Shown: piece by piece, positions 40,956 through 50,492 of the stretch
Numbering within the stretch: the stretch's first letter is position 1
Layout of the letters: the number at the start of each line of letters is the position of its first letter
DNA from: Embleya scabrispora DSM 41855
GTDB taxonomy: Bacteria; Actinomycetota; Actinomycetes; Streptomycetales; Streptomycetaceae
Length of the DNA stretch: 64,000 nucleotides
Direction: 5' to 3'
NCBI RefSeq assembly: GCF_000372745.1
Contig: NZ_KB889719.1
Location: 206,247 to 270,246 of the forward strand
Translations under genes and position numbers: made by a program
The notes under the pieces: generated by a model
Told to the model about the DNA's origin: nothing
The model's database searches: none
Seen by the model: the letters and a program-made list of their open reading frames with translations, nothing else

Positions 40956-42323
40956 TCAGCGCTTGGGCGCGTCCACGGTCCGCCCGTCGCGCAGCGCCTG
41001 GAACAGCGCCTTCGCGCCCTTGTCGTCCCACAGCACGGTGGAGCCGACGTCCTTGACTTCGTATCCGGCGTTCTTGATCGGCACCGTGGTGGTGACACCG
41101 TCACCGCCGGACAGGCTGCCCATGTCCTTGAACAGGCCGTACAGGTCGAACAGCCCGGTGTCGTCGTCCACGGTCACCGCGCCGAGCGAGGCGTCGGCCA
41201 CCGGGAACGCACTGAACGGATTGAGCAGTACGCCGGCCGACTTGGCCTTCTTCGCCAACGCGCTGAGGAACTGCTGCTGATTCTCCATCCGGGCCAGGTC
41301 CGAGCGCTGGTCGTAGTAGCGGGACCGCACGAAGGCGAGCGCCTGCGCCCCGTCCAGCGTCTGGCAGCCGGCTTCCAGGTCCGCGCCGGACTTCTTGTCC
41401 TTGATCGGACCCTTGAGGCAGATGTCCACGCCGTCCATCGCGTTGACGATGTTGTTGAACCCGCCGAACCCGATCTCCGCGTAGTGGTCGAGCCGAATGC
41501 CCGTGGCCATCTCCACGGTTCGGGCGAGCAGCGGCGCGCCGCCCTTCTCGAAGGCCGCGTTCAGCTTGTTCTTCTGCGCCTTGACCGTCTTGCCGTTCTT
41601 GCTGAACGCCGGGATGTCCACGTACGAGTCGCGCGGCAGGCTGATCAGCGTGGTGCCGCCCTTGCCCTTGTGCAGCAGCATCATCGAGTCGGTGCGCTTG
41701 CCCGGGGCCTTGCCGGTGTGCAGCTTCTCGCGATCGGTGGCGTCCAGGCCCTCGCGGCTGTCCGAGCCGACGATCAGCCACGTGGTGCCCTCGGACGCGG
41801 CCGGTCGGCCCTTGTAGTTGTCCAGGACGTCCTCGTGTTGGATCTTCGAGTCGGCCCAGAAGTAGGTCACGGTGCAAAAGACCACCACGAGCGCGACGAA
41901 GACGCCGAGCCCGATCAGGATGCGCTTCTTCCAGTTGACCGGGCCGCGCGGACGCCGCGGCGGGCCGCCGGGGCCACCCGGGCCGTCGGGAGCACCGGGC
42001 CCCTCGGGCGCGCTGGGCCCGCCCTGCTGCGTGCCCGCCGGGGCGGGCGGCGCGCCGTGCGCGTCGGCGATCGGCGGCTGCGGCGGATAGGCGTCCGAAC
42101 CGGGCGCCCGCTGTACGGGCGGCACGCCGGCCTGCGGTGAGTGCACCGCGGGCGCGGGCGGATACCCACCCGGCTGCTGCGGTGGGTACGCGTTCGGCGC
42201 CTGTGGCGGATGCCCGCCGGGTGCCTGCTGCGGGTAGCCGCCGGGGCGGCTCGGAATCGTTCCCGGAGGGGGCTGCTGCGGCTGTTGGTCGCCATCCGCC
42301 CACCCCGGCGGCCAATTGTTCAT
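40956..42323 (-). CDS. LCP family glycopolymer transferase 1
   Basis: A 455-residue LytR-CpsA-Psr protein. A Pro/Gln/Gly-rich cytoplasmic tail (about 1-128; repeated PPQ and GGYPP) precedes one membrane helix (about 132-154) and the LCP domain (about 175-380; IVGSDSREGL, SLPRDSYVDIP, KLNAAFEKGG, HYAEIGFGGF, FVRSRYYDQRSDLARM). LCP enzymes transfer undecaprenyl-pyrophosphate-linked glycopolymers to peptidoglycan, using Arg residues in those motifs. No C-terminal LytR_C domain is present, and it ends in VDAPKR without the terminal Cys of the other five. It lies in tandem with the next LCP gene at 42402. Confidence 0.92.
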   Translation of the reverse strand: MNNWPPGWADGDQQPQQPPPGTIPSRPGGYPQQAPGGHPPQAPNAYPPQQPGGYPPAPAVHSPQAGVPPVQRAPGSDAYPPQPPIADAHGAPPAPAGTQQGGPSAPEGPGAPDGPGGPGGPPRRPRGPVNWKKRILIGLGVFVALVVVFCTVTYFWADSKIQHEDVLDNYKGRPAASEGTTWLIVGSDSREGLDATDREKLHTGKAPGKRTDSMMLLHKGKGGTTLISLPRDSYVDIPAFSKNGKTVKAQKNKLNAAFEKGGAPLLARTVEMATGIRLDHYAEIGFGGFNNIVNAMDGVDICLKGPIKDKKSGADLEAGCQTLDGAQALAFVRSRYYDQRSDLARMENQQQFLSALAKKAKSAGVLLNPFSAFPVADASLGAVTVDDDTGLFDLYGLFKDMGSLSGGDGVTTTVPIKNAGYEVKDVGSTVLWDDKGAKALFQALRDGRTVDAPKR

Positions 42324-42401
42324 GACATCGAAGCTTTCACTCGATCAGCCCCGAGGCAACCGAATGCCACCTTCATCGACCATCTGTTCCACAGTTGATG
42401 C

Positions 42402-43928
42402 TCACTTCTTACACGAGACCTCGTCACCGGATTTGGCAGAGTATGCCGGATTCGGTGTCACGGCGACGGACGGCTGCTCGGCGGGCGCGCCACCGACTCG
42501 CACGGGGGACACCCCCGCGTACGACGAACCCGCGGTCACCTCGATCGTGCGACCCAGCCCGGTGACCGGCTCCGAGGTCGCGCCCGGCAGCGCGGCCTGC
42601 ACCGTCTTGACCGAGCGGTCCCACCTGGGGTCGTACCGGATGATCGTGCGCACGCCGTCGGTCGAGGCCGAGGTACGCGGCGGGCCGGCCATCTCGAAGC
42701 CGAGGCCCTTGAGGTCCTCGTGCGCGCGCGTGCCCGAGGCTGTGGCGGACGCGCCGTTGTACACCTGCACCGAGATCTCGCTGGGCGCCACCTCCACCGA
42801 CACCGGGGAGGGCGCGGGGGCGCCGGTCGGGCCCGGGGTGTCGGCCTTCTTCTCCGGCGACGGCGCGATCAGGTCCTTGTCCTCGCGGATCGCCTGGAAC
42901 AGGGCCGCCGCCTTGGTGTTGTCCCACAACACCGTCGAGCCCCACTCCGGGACCTGGTGGTCGATGCTCTTGAGCGGTACCTGAGCGTAGGTGACGCCGG
43001 AGTTGGAGAGGTTCCTGAGCTTGCCGCCCAACTCCAGGAAGGACTGCGGGCTCATGCCCTGGTCCACCTTTATCGAGCCGAGTACCGCGTCCAGCACGTT
43101 CTTGAGCTTGAGCGGATCGGTCAGCGTGCCGGTCGACGTCGCCTTCGCGAGCACCTGCGTCATGAACTTCTGCTGGCGCTGGGTGCGGCCGATGTCACCG
43201 CTCGGGTCGCTGGCGATGTACCGGGCGCGGACGAACTGCAGGGCCTTGACCCCGTCCAGCCTGCTGGTGCCGGCGGGCAGGTCGAGGCCGGACTTGGGGT
43301 CGCGCAGTGGCTTGGGCGTACACATCTCGATGCCGCCGAGGGTGTCCACGACACTGACGAACGAGACGAAGTTGACCTCGATGTAGTGGTCGATCCGGAT
43401 CCCGGTCGCCTTCTCCACGGTGGCCACCGTCAGCGGTGGGCCACCGAGTGTGTACGCCGCGTTTATCTTGCCCTTGGACGGGCCGCGCTGCTCGCCGGTG
43501 GTCTTGTCCTTGTGCGCGGGGAAGTCCACGTAGCTGTCTCGCGGCAGGCTGGTGATGGTCGCGCGATCCCGCTTGCCGTTGAGGTGCACGATCATCACCG
43601 TGTCGGTGCAGTCGCAGGACTCGCCGCCGGCGTGCAGTCTCTCGAGCGTGTCCTTGGAGATGCCGGCACGGTTGTCCGAGCCGACTATGAGGAAGTTGAG
43701 GTCTTTGTCGGATCCGGTGTCCGGGCGGTTGTCCAAGCCCTTGAACGCGTCTATCCGCTGGATCTTGCCGTCGAAGTGCTTGACCCAGGCCCAGCCTATG
43801 CCGCTGGTCGCCAGGATGGCCGCCGCGAGTACACCGGTGATCAACAGGAGCCAATTGCGGCCGGCGGCGCGCTCGTTCCGGTTGCCGTTCGCGGTTCTCG
43901 CCGAGGGCCGTCCGCCAGTCGTCGCCAT
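42402..43928 (-). CDS. LCP family glycopolymer transferase 2 with LytR_C domain
   Basis: A 508-residue protein. The ATG at 43928 follows GAGGAGGGAC; an upstream in-frame ATG at 44009 has no such site. The membrane helix (about 25-46) is followed by an LCP domain (IVGSDNRAGI, SLPRDSYVDFP, INAAYTLGG, HYIEVNFVSF, FVRARYIASDPSGDIGR). A C-terminal LytR_C domain follows (ISVQVYNGASATASG, VRTIIRYDPRWDRS) and ends SGDEVSCKK. Its SCDCTDTVMI segment adds cysteines near the active site that the paralogs lack. It is 78 bp upstream of LCP1 and probably forms an operon with it. Confidence 0.92.
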   Translation of the reverse strand: MATTGGRPSARTANGNRNERAAGRNWLLLITGVLAAAILATSGIGWAWVKHFDGKIQRIDAFKGLDNRPDTGSDKDLNFLIVGSDNRAGISKDTLERLHAGGESCDCTDTVMIVHLNGKRDRATITSLPRDSYVDFPAHKDKTTGEQRGPSKGKINAAYTLGGPPLTVATVEKATGIRIDHYIEVNFVSFVSVVDTLGGIEMCTPKPLRDPKSGLDLPAGTSRLDGVKALQFVRARYIASDPSGDIGRTQRQQKFMTQVLAKATSTGTLTDPLKLKNVLDAVLGSIKVDQGMSPQSFLELGGKLRNLSNSGVTYAQVPLKSIDHQVPEWGSTVLWDNTKAAALFQAIREDKDLIAPSPEKKADTPGPTGAPAPSPVSVEVAPSEISVQVYNGASATASGTRAHEDLKGLGFEMAGPPRTSASTDGVRTIIRYDPRWDRSVKTVQAALPGATSEPVTGLGRTIEVTAGSSYAGVSPVRVGGAPAEQPSVAVTPNPAYSAKSGDEVSCKK

Positions 43929-44199
43929 GGGTGCGGTGTCCCTCCTCGCGGACCGATGTCGTGCCGCCGTTCGCCGCGCACCCTCCCGGCGCGCCGTGCG
44001 GATGTCCATCCGTACCCGCGTACACCCGAAGGACGCCCGTGTGGCCGATCACGGTTGCAGTGCTGCGCGTCGAACCACCGTAAAGCGGGAGCGGGGGGGA
44101 ACGGCCGCGGCACGCCGACGACTCCACGCGCGCGCCCGCTCGGGCAGGCTGTTCGGTCGATGTCGGCCGACGGGCCCGTTCGCAGTACGCTCCAAGGCG

Positions 44200-45273
44200 A
44201 TGAATCCCACTGCCGACGAGCCCGCCACCCTCGAACCTCCGGTTCGCCGAGCGGAGCCGCTTCCCGAAAAACCACCCGTCTCCGTGATCATGCCGGTGCT
44301 CAACGAGTCCCGACACCTCGAAGAGGCCGTCGGTCGTGTGCTCGCGCAGGACTACCCCGGCGAGATCGAAGTGGTGATCGCGCTCGGACCGTCCACGGAC
44401 GACACCGACGAGATCGCCGCCCGGCTGGTCGCGAACGATCCCCGGGTACGCACCGTTCCCAATCCCACCGGCCGCACCCCCAGCGCGCTCAACGCGGCGA
44501 TCCGCGCATCGCGGCACCCCGTGATCGTGCGCGTGGACGGCCACGGCATCCTGCCCGCCCGATACATCTCCACCGCCGTCCGGCTGCTCGCGGAGACCGG
44601 TGCGGCCAACGTCGGCGGGCTGATGCACGCCGAGGGCACCACCCCCTACGAGGAGGCCGTCGCCCGCGCGATGACCTCCAAGCTGGGCGTCGGCAACGCG
44701 CGCTTCCACACCGGCGGCGGCGCGGGGCCCTCCGACACCGTCTACCTCGGCGTGTTCCGGCGCGAGGTGTTGGAGGAGCTGGGCGGCTACAACGAGGAGT
44801 TCGAGCGAGCCCAGGACTGGGAGCTGAACTACCGGATCCGTGAGGCCGGTTACCTGATCTGGTTCTCGCCCGAGCTGGAGGTCTCCTACCGCCCGCGGCC
44901 GACCACGAAGGCGCTGGCCAAGCAGTACTTCAACTACGGCCGGTGGCGCCGGGTCGTCTCCCGACACCACCAGGGCTCGGTGAACCTGCGCTACCTGGCC
45001 CCGCCGGCCGCGCTCGCGGCGGTGGCCGCCGGCACGGTGGTGGGCCTGTCCGGGCGCAAGGTGGGCTGGCTGGTGCCCGGCGGGTACGCGGCGGGCATCC
45101 TGGCCGGCGCCGCGTGGGAGGGGCGCGACCTGAGCCCGGGCGCGCTGGTCCGGCTCCCGGGTGTGCTCGCCACGATGCACGGATCCTGGGGCGCGGGCTT
45201 TTTGACCAGCCCCAAGAGCCTGGCCGATCGGGTCGAGGCGGGGACCGCGCAGGCCGAGGAAGAGCCCGGGTAG
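44200..45273 (+). CDS. Family 2 glycosyltransferase
   Basis: A 357-residue GT-A fold enzyme. Seen: VSVIMPVLNESRHLEEAV at the start, GEIEVVIALGPSTDDT, the acidic RVDGHG motif in the DxD position, and AQDWELNYRIREAGY (the ED/QDW motif). The last 90 residues carry two likely membrane helices, so it sits at the membrane. It probably adds sugars to a lipid-linked precursor. The ATG at 44200 follows CCAAGGCG. It diverges from the LCP pair and is followed by a strong terminator. Confidence 0.9.
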   Translation: MNPTADEPATLEPPVRRAEPLPEKPPVSVIMPVLNESRHLEEAVGRVLAQDYPGEIEVVIALGPSTDDTDEIAARLVANDPRVRTVPNPTGRTPSALNAAIRASRHPVIVRVDGHGILPARYISTAVRLLAETGAANVGGLMHAEGTTPYEEAVARAMTSKLGVGNARFHTGGGAGPSDTVYLGVFRREVLEELGGYNEEFERAQDWELNYRIREAGYLIWFSPELEVSYRPRPTTKALAKQYFNYGRWRRVVSRHHQGSVNLRYLAPPAALAAVAAGTVVGLSGRKVGWLVPGGYAAGILAGAAWEGRDLSPGALVRLPGVLATMHGSWGAGFLTSPKSLADRVEAGTAQAEEEPG

Positions 45274-45293
45274 TCCGCTCCGGGAAGTGTCGT

Positions 45294-45331
45294 GTCGGCC
45301 CGAGTCGCCAGTGTGTGCGACTCGGGCCGAC
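45294..45331 (+). terminator. Terminator of the family 2 glycosyltransferase gene
   Basis: A 15-bp perfect stem (45294-45308 with 45317-45331) and 8-nt loop, 20 bases past the stop. Confidence 0.87.
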
Positions 45332-45495
45332 GCGCGTCCGAAGGCGGTATTCGCCGCCCGCTCGGCCCGACGCGCCGTCTTCCCGGTCGGAAACCGGGTC
45401 CTTTCGGTAAAGCCAAGTAACGTGGCCGCCCTGGTCACCGCTCGTCCCCGGTGACAGTCTGTGAACAGTCGGCACGGCCTTGGGAGACGACGGCG

Positions 45496-47028
45496 ATGAG
45501 CGACAGGGACTCGGCTGTGGCCGCGGAAGTGGCGATTCCGGACGCCCGGCAGGCCGCGGAGGATCGCGGCTTCACCCCGCCCGAGCGGCTGCGGCGGCTC
45601 GTCGTCACCCACACGGAGGTGGGCGGGGACTACCCGAACGATCCGGTCGAGGGTGCCTACGTGCTTCGGGTCGCGCCCGCCGAGACGGTCGCGGTGACCA
45701 CCTCGGTCGAGGTGACCGAGACCGGCGTGGTGCGCTCCCTGCGGGTGCCGGTCGACCCGGTGCGCACCGCCCGATTGGCCGCCGCGCGGGCCGCGGTCGA
45801 GGCACTCGACGGTAGCGGGGTGCTCAAGGGGCTGCGGCGGATCATGGCCCAGCGCGATCTGGAGGCGGTCCGGCGCACCCATCGCGCGGAGGCCGAGCGG
45901 GACGCCGAGGCGTGGGCGCGGCGCTGCGAGCAGGCCTACGAGCCGTATGTGCGCGCGTTCGCGGCCGACGCGGAGCCGGTGCCCGCGTCCGCGCCGGTGC
46001 TGGGGATCGGGCCGACCAATACCGGCGGACAGGGGCACGCGTGGGCCCGCGCCGTCGAGCGCCATCTGCCGGGGGTGCGCGCCGAGGCGTCCGCGCTCAG
46101 CTCGGCGAACACCCTCGGTCACCCCAGCGACCAGGCGATCGCCACCGACGACTGGCTGTCCACCCGCTGGCAGTTGGGTCGGCTGGCCCAGGTGCTGGAC
46201 CGCTACACCCACGTGCTGGCGGAGGGCGGGATGCCCGCGTTCGGCCGACTGGGCGGTTCGTGGGTGGACACCGACGTGGCCGAACTGCGGGCGGCCGGGA
46301 TCGCGCTCGGGCTGGTGCTGTACGGCTCGGAGGCACGCGATCCGGCGGCGCACCGGGCCCGGGTGGAGTTCTCGCCGTTCGACCCGCGCTACGAGCTGAC
46401 CCACGCGTTGCAGGGCAAGGTGGACCGGCTGCTGCCGATCCTGCGGGGCCTGGACGTGCCGACCTTCGTGGCCACGCCCGACCTGCTCGCGGACGTGCCG
46501 GACGCGGTGTGGTTGCCGGCCGCGCTCGACCCTTCGGTATGGCGGACCCAAAAGCCGGTACTGGCCCGCGAACGCCCGGTCGTGGTGCACGTGATGACCA
46601 GTCCGTTCCTGCGCGGCACCGCGCGGATCGAACCGACCCTGCGCCGGTTGCACGAGATCGGCCTGATCGAGTACCGCCGCATCCTGAGCCGACCGGTTGC
46701 CGAACTCCCGGCGCTGTTCGCCGATGCCGACATCGTGCTCGACCAGTTCGCGTGTGGCACCTACGGCATGACGTCGTGTCAGGCGCTGGCGGCGGGTCGG
46801 CTGACGATCTGTTACCTGCACGAGTCGGCGACCGAGCACCTGCCGGCCGACCTGCCGATCCGCGGCGCCGATCCGAACTCGCTGGCCGAGGTCCTGGAGG
46901 AGGTGATCGCCGAACCGGAGGCGGCCCGGGAGATGGCCGCGCGCGGCCCGGCGTACGTCGCCGAGCACCACGACGGTCGCCGCTCGGCCCGCGTCCTGGC
47001 CGATTTCCTGGGCGTGGCGGCCGAGTGA
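45496..47028 (+). CDS. Glycosyltransferase-like protein
   Basis: A 510-residue soluble protein. The N-terminal half has no landmark I know. The C-terminal half has a GT-B look: VLGIGPTNTGGQGHAW, RPVVVHVMTSPFLRGTARIEPTL, and FACGTYGMTSCQALAAGRLTICYL (the family-4-type sugar-nucleotide region, in pieces), then HLPADLPIRGADPNSLAEVLEE. The ATG at 45496 follows GGGAGACG; an upstream GTG at 45451 is possible. It sits 16 bp before the hexapeptide acyltransferase gene, so the two are co-transcribed. The donor and acceptor are unknown. Confidence 0.72.
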   Translation: MSDRDSAVAAEVAIPDARQAAEDRGFTPPERLRRLVVTHTEVGGDYPNDPVEGAYVLRVAPAETVAVTTSVEVTETGVVRSLRVPVDPVRTARLAAARAAVEALDGSGVLKGLRRIMAQRDLEAVRRTHRAEAERDAEAWARRCEQAYEPYVRAFAADAEPVPASAPVLGIGPTNTGGQGHAWARAVERHLPGVRAEASALSSANTLGHPSDQAIATDDWLSTRWQLGRLAQVLDRYTHVLAEGGMPAFGRLGGSWVDTDVAELRAAGIALGLVLYGSEARDPAAHRARVEFSPFDPRYELTHALQGKVDRLLPILRGLDVPTFVATPDLLADVPDAVWLPAALDPSVWRTQKPVLARERPVVVHVMTSPFLRGTARIEPTLRRLHEIGLIEYRRILSRPVAELPALFADADIVLDQFACGTYGMTSCQALAAGRLTICYLHESATEHLPADLPIRGADPNSLAEVLEEVIAEPEAAREMAARGPAYVAEHHDGRRSARVLADFLGVAAE

Positions 47029-47044
47029 GCACTAGCGTTCGGGG

Positions 47045-47644
47045 GTGGCTATCGACCCGAGCGCGGATGTGGACGAGTCGGCGATCATCGGCGAGGGCAC
47101 CCGGGTGTGGCACCTCGCCCAGATCCGGGAGGATGCGGTCCTCGGCGCGAACTGCGTGATCGGCCGCGGCGCCTACATCGGTCCCGCGGTCCGGATCGGC
47201 GCCAACGTCAAGGTGCAAAACCACGCCCTGGTCTATGAACCGGCCGTCCTGGAGGACGGCGTCTTCATCGGCCCGGCCGTCGTGCTGACCAACGACATGT
47301 ATCCGCGCGCGGTCACTCCCGACGGCCTGCTCAAGGGCGAACAGGACTGGCGCGCCCAGGGCGTGACGGTCCGTCAGGGAGCGGCGGTGGGCGCCCGCAG
47401 CGTGATCGTCGCGGGCGTCACGATCGGCCGCTGGGCGCTGATCGCAGCCGGCGCCGTGGTCCACCGCGACGTTCCCGACCACGCCCTGATGGCCGGCGTC
47501 CCGGCCCGCCGCATCAAGTGGGTCGGCCGCGCGGGCGTCCCCCTGACCCCGGCAGGCGACACCCGATGGCACTGCCCGGAAACCGGCGAGCTCTACACGG
47601 AACACGACGGCCGACTGACCCTGACGCCCCCGTCGCACGAGTAG
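47045..47644 (+). CDS. Left-handed beta-helix acyltransferase (WbpD/WlbB-like)
   Basis: A 199-residue hexapeptide-repeat transferase. Seen: the regular hexapeptide pattern (VIGRGAYIGPAVRIGANVKV and VTVRQGAAVGARSVIVAGV, in pieces), the catalytic-type histidine in VQNHALVYEP, FIGPAVVLTND, and HALMAGVPARRIKWVGRAG. It most resembles N-acetyltransferases acting on UDP-amino-sugars for envelope glycans. A zinc-ribbon-like HCPETGELY tail ends the protein, as in several relatives. The GTG at 47045 is 16 bp behind the glycosyltransferase-like gene. Confidence 0.9.
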   Translation: MAIDPSADVDESAIIGEGTRVWHLAQIREDAVLGANCVIGRGAYIGPAVRIGANVKVQNHALVYEPAVLEDGVFIGPAVVLTNDMYPRAVTPDGLLKGEQDWRAQGVTVRQGAAVGARSVIVAGVTIGRWALIAAGAVVHRDVPDHALMAGVPARRIKWVGRAGVPLTPAGDTRWHCPETGELYTEHDGRLTLTPPSHE

Positions 47645-47963
47645 CCGTCGCGAGATCTCGCCCACGCCGGCCGGCCGCTCTCCTCGACCACCGCGCCGAA
47701 GACCGCCGGAGACGGCTCGCCGAATGGACTCGCTCACCCCGCGTGGTCCGGTCACGGGTGTGCCGGGCGGCTGGTGGTGTCGGGCCGGTGGGGTCGGCGG
47801 GGCGGGTGCCGTGCCGATCGCGATGCGCGGGCCGCGGTCGGACCTCGTACATCCGCTTGACCTTCGCGCATCCGTATGACCTTCGCATCCGCATGACCTT
47901 CGCGGTGCGTGAGCGCGGGTGCCGGGTAATCGGAGCATGTTCGCGTTCGTCGCCATCGCCGGG
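47645..47963. other. Intergenic region with a short tandem repeat
   Basis: There is no gene. Three imperfect 17-19-bp copies of CATCCG-N-(A/T)TGACCTTCG lie at 47850-47902. The rest shows nothing recognisable. Confidence 0.5.
47850..47902. repeat. Imperfect tandem repeat, three units
   Basis: The units start at 47850, 47869 and 47886. They differ from each other at one or two bases and by one 2-bp insertion in the first. Confidence 0.65.
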
Positions 47964-48464
47964 TCAGTCGACGGGGAGGGTGGCCTCGATGGTGTCGCCG
48001 TTGGGGTCGGGGGCGGGGCGGTGGTGGAGCTCGGCGCCGGCGGTGGTGAGGAGGCGTTGGGCGGCGGTGTTCGCGTCGGTGGTGCTTGCCACGATGCGGC
48101 TTGCGCCCTGGGCTTTGGCCTCGGCGCGCAGGAGGGCGACGACGGCGCGGCCGACGCCTTGGCCGCGGTGGGAGCGGCCGATCCACAGACCGGCTTCCAG
48201 GGCGTCGTCGGGGCCTTCCGGGACGGGCTGGAGCCGGGCCGCGCCGACCACGCGGTCGGCGACCAGGATCGCGTAGGTGGTGGGGGTGGCGGCCCATTCG
48301 TGATGGAAGGCCAGGAAGGCGGCTCGACGGTCGGCGGTCCAGCCGGGTGGGCCGGGTACGGCCGGCATCACCTCCGCCGGGTCGGCGTCGGCCACCGCGG
48401 CGTCCAGGAGGGCGGCCTGCGAGTCTTCGTCCAAGCGGCGCAGTCGCACCCGTGCGTTGTCCAC
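47964..48464 (-). CDS. GNAT family N-acetyltransferase
   Basis: A 166-residue protein. The acetyl-CoA binding motif is GLWIGRSHRGQGVGRAVVALLRAEA (R/Q-x-x-G-x-G/A type). It is preceded by the AILVADRVVGAARLQ strand pair and followed by RIVASTTDANTAAQRLLTTAGAE. The GTG at 48464 lies just before the conserved N-terminus; an upstream ATG adds only low-complexity residues. The substrate is unknown. It lies downstream of the LCP3 terminator and is probably transcribed separately. Confidence 0.88.
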   Translation of the reverse strand: MDNARVRLRRLDEDSQAALLDAAVADADPAEVMPAVPGPPGWTADRRAAFLAFHHEWAATPTTYAILVADRVVGAARLQPVPEGPDDALEAGLWIGRSHRGQGVGRAVVALLRAEAKAQGASRIVASTTDANTAAQRLLTTAGAELHHRPAPDPNGDTIEATLPVD

Positions 48465-48574
48465 CCCCGGAGCCTGTCCGCCCCGGCGACCGCCGTCAAA
48501 CCCATTGCGGCGCGGCGCGGCGCCCGGCCGGCGGCCACGCCCCCGACGGCCGGCGCCGCCGACCGCGCCCCCCA

Positions 48575-48631
48575 CCGCCGACGGCCGCCCGTTCCCTCCC
48601 CGTTCGGGAGGTGGCGGGCGGCCGTCGGCGG
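48575..48631. terminator. Terminator of LCP gene 3
   Basis: A 17-bp perfect stem (48575-48591 with 48615-48631). Its 23-nt loop folds again into a CCTCCCC/GGGAGG hairpin. It lies 14 bases past the minus-strand stop at 48645. Confidence 0.87.
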
Positions 48632-48644
48632 TTGTGGGGCGCGG

Positions 48645-50492
48645 TTACTTGTTCTTCTTCGGGGCGCAGACGTTCTTGTCCGCCGTCTCCAGGTCGATGT
48701 TCTTCGGTGGTTCGCTCGGTGGAGCCCCCGCGGCCGGTGGTGGCGTGGCGGGGAAGTCCTTGCCGATCAGGACCTCGAAGCGGGTGAGCGTGGTGGAGGT
48801 GCTCTCGACCAGTGCGCCGTCCCCGAGGCCGGTCGCGGCGGCCAGTGCCTTCGCGGCGTCCAGACGGCCCTTGGGATAGGTGATCGTGCTCGTCGGGTGG
48901 ATCTTGCCGTCCCTGGCGTTGCCCGACGCGACCGCGACGAACTTGCGCCCGACCAGGTCCGCCGCGACCTCGTTGGCGCGCTTGTTGACGCCGCCGCCGT
49001 TGCGTACGTCGACCTTGACCGTGGCCGGATCGACCTTCGGCGCCTCGGGGGTCGGCGAGGCCGCCGGCTGCTCGGTCGCGGGCTTGTCGTCCTTGGTGAG
49101 AGGCGTGTCGCTGCGCAGCATCGCCATCAGGTTGTTCGCCTCGGGCTGCTTCGGCTGCACCTTGGACTTGGCCATCGGCGGGTATTCCTCGATCGGCAGC
49201 GTCGTGAACGCCATCCGCTTCTCGGGGACCTTCTTCAACTGGTTGCCCAGCGAGATCAGCTTGTCCACGCCGCCGAGGCCGTTGTCCACCGTCAGCGACT
49301 CGACCGCGATGTTGGCGATCTTGAACATGCCTTCGACGTTGGTCAGCGACGCGCTGTTCTTCAACTTGCGGGTCAGCGCCATCAGGAACGCCTTCTGCGC
49401 CTTGATCCGGGCCAGGTCGCTGCCGTCGCCGAAGGCGTGCCGCGCGCGCAGGAACTTCAGCGCGGTCTCGCCGCTGAGGTTCTGGTCGCCGGCGTCGAGC
49501 TTGAGGTCGGTGCCGCCCTGCTGGTTGGGCAGTACCGGGTCGTTGATCGGCTCCGAGATGCACATGTCCACGCCGTCGACGGCGTCGGTCATCTTCTTCA
49601 CGCCGGTGAAGTCGATCATGATGTAGTGGTCCACCTGGACCCCGAGCATCTTGTCGACCGTGGACACCGTGCACGGCGGACCGCCGTTGGCCAGGCTCTC
49701 GTTGAACGACTGGGGCCCGTTGGACGCCGGGTAGGTCTTGCCCTCCACGACGCACTTGGGTATCTGCACCATGGTGTCGCGGGGGATGCTGACCAGGGTC
49801 GCGTTGCTGCGGTCCGCCGAGACGTGCATCAGGATCGTGACGTCGGCGAGGCCCTCGGTGTGCTCGGACGCGCCGTACTTCTTGCCGAGGCCCTTACGGC
49901 TGTCGTTGCCGATCAGGACGATGTTCAGCGGCTTGCGCCCGAACGCGTCCTCCTCGGCCTTGGGAACACCTTCGCTGCCCGCGTTCTTCGCGGTGGTGGT
50001 TATTTTGCTGTCGAGGTACTTGAGGTACCCGTACGCGCTGCCGGCCAGCACCACCAGCAGGCCGACCACGGAGATGGCGATCCACTTGAGCCGCTTCTTG
50101 ACCTTGCTCTTCGGCGGCCCCTCGCTCCGCGCGCCGTTGCGGGCCGCCGCGCGTCCCGCGGGAGCGCTGCCCGCGCGCTCTCGGCGCCGGGGTGGATCGT
50201 CGTCGGCTTCCCGGCCGGAGGCCGCGGCCACCGCGGACGGACGCCGGCCCTCGGGGTTCGCGGCACGCGAGCGCGGCCGGGGCACCCCGGAGCGTTCCGT
50301 GCCGGGACCGGCACCGGAACCACCGCCGGACCCGCCGGCGGGCCCGGCACCGGGGGCGCCCGGCGCCCGCAGCTCGAAGCTGCCGGTGTCCGGGTTCATC
50401 ACCCACATGTCCGCGACGTCCGCGTCGTCCATACCGCCCAGGGGATCGTTGTCCCCGGGGGCACCACGGTGCGGCCCGTTCCCTCTGTTCAC
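48645..50492 (-). CDS. LCP family glycopolymer transferase 3 with LytR_C domain
   Basis: A 615-residue protein, the longest of the six. A disordered cytoplasmic tail of about 130 residues leads into a basic stretch and a membrane helix (RLKWIAISVVGLLVVLAGSAY). The LCP domain follows (LIGNDSRKGLG, SIPRDTMVQIP, FNESLANGG, HYIMIDFTGV, FLRARHAFGDGSDLARI). A LytR_C domain (VKVDVRNGGGVNKRA) and the ending NVCAPKKNK complete it. The GTG at 50492 has GGAGGGAATC upstream. The helix and LCP domain are very close to those of LCP4, indicating recent duplication. Confidence 0.92.
   Translation of the reverse strand: MNRGNGPHRGAPGDNDPLGGMDDADVADMWVMNPDTGSFELRAPGAPGAGPAGGSGGGSGAGPGTERSGVPRPRSRAANPEGRRPSAVAAASGREADDDPPRRRERAGSAPAGRAAARNGARSEGPPKSKVKKRLKWIAISVVGLLVVLAGSAYGYLKYLDSKITTTAKNAGSEGVPKAEEDAFGRKPLNIVLIGNDSRKGLGKKYGASEHTEGLADVTILMHVSADRSNATLVSIPRDTMVQIPKCVVEGKTYPASNGPQSFNESLANGGPPCTVSTVDKMLGVQVDHYIMIDFTGVKKMTDAVDGVDMCISEPINDPVLPNQQGGTDLKLDAGDQNLSGETALKFLRARHAFGDGSDLARIKAQKAFLMALTRKLKNSASLTNVEGMFKIANIAVESLTVDNGLGGVDKLISLGNQLKKVPEKRMAFTTLPIEEYPPMAKSKVQPKQPEANNLMAMLRSDTPLTKDDKPATEQPAASPTPEAPKVDPATVKVDVRNGGGVNKRANEVAADLVGRKFVAVASGNARDGKIHPTSTITYPKGRLDAAKALAAATGLGDGALVESTSTTLTRFEVLIGKDFPATPPPAAGAPPSEPPKNIDLETADKNVCAPKKNK

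Noticed and set aside
43195..46971. 1258-residue minus-strand open frame
   Set aside because: Antisense to the glycosyltransferase genes with no domain, and it crosses the terminator at 45294-45331.
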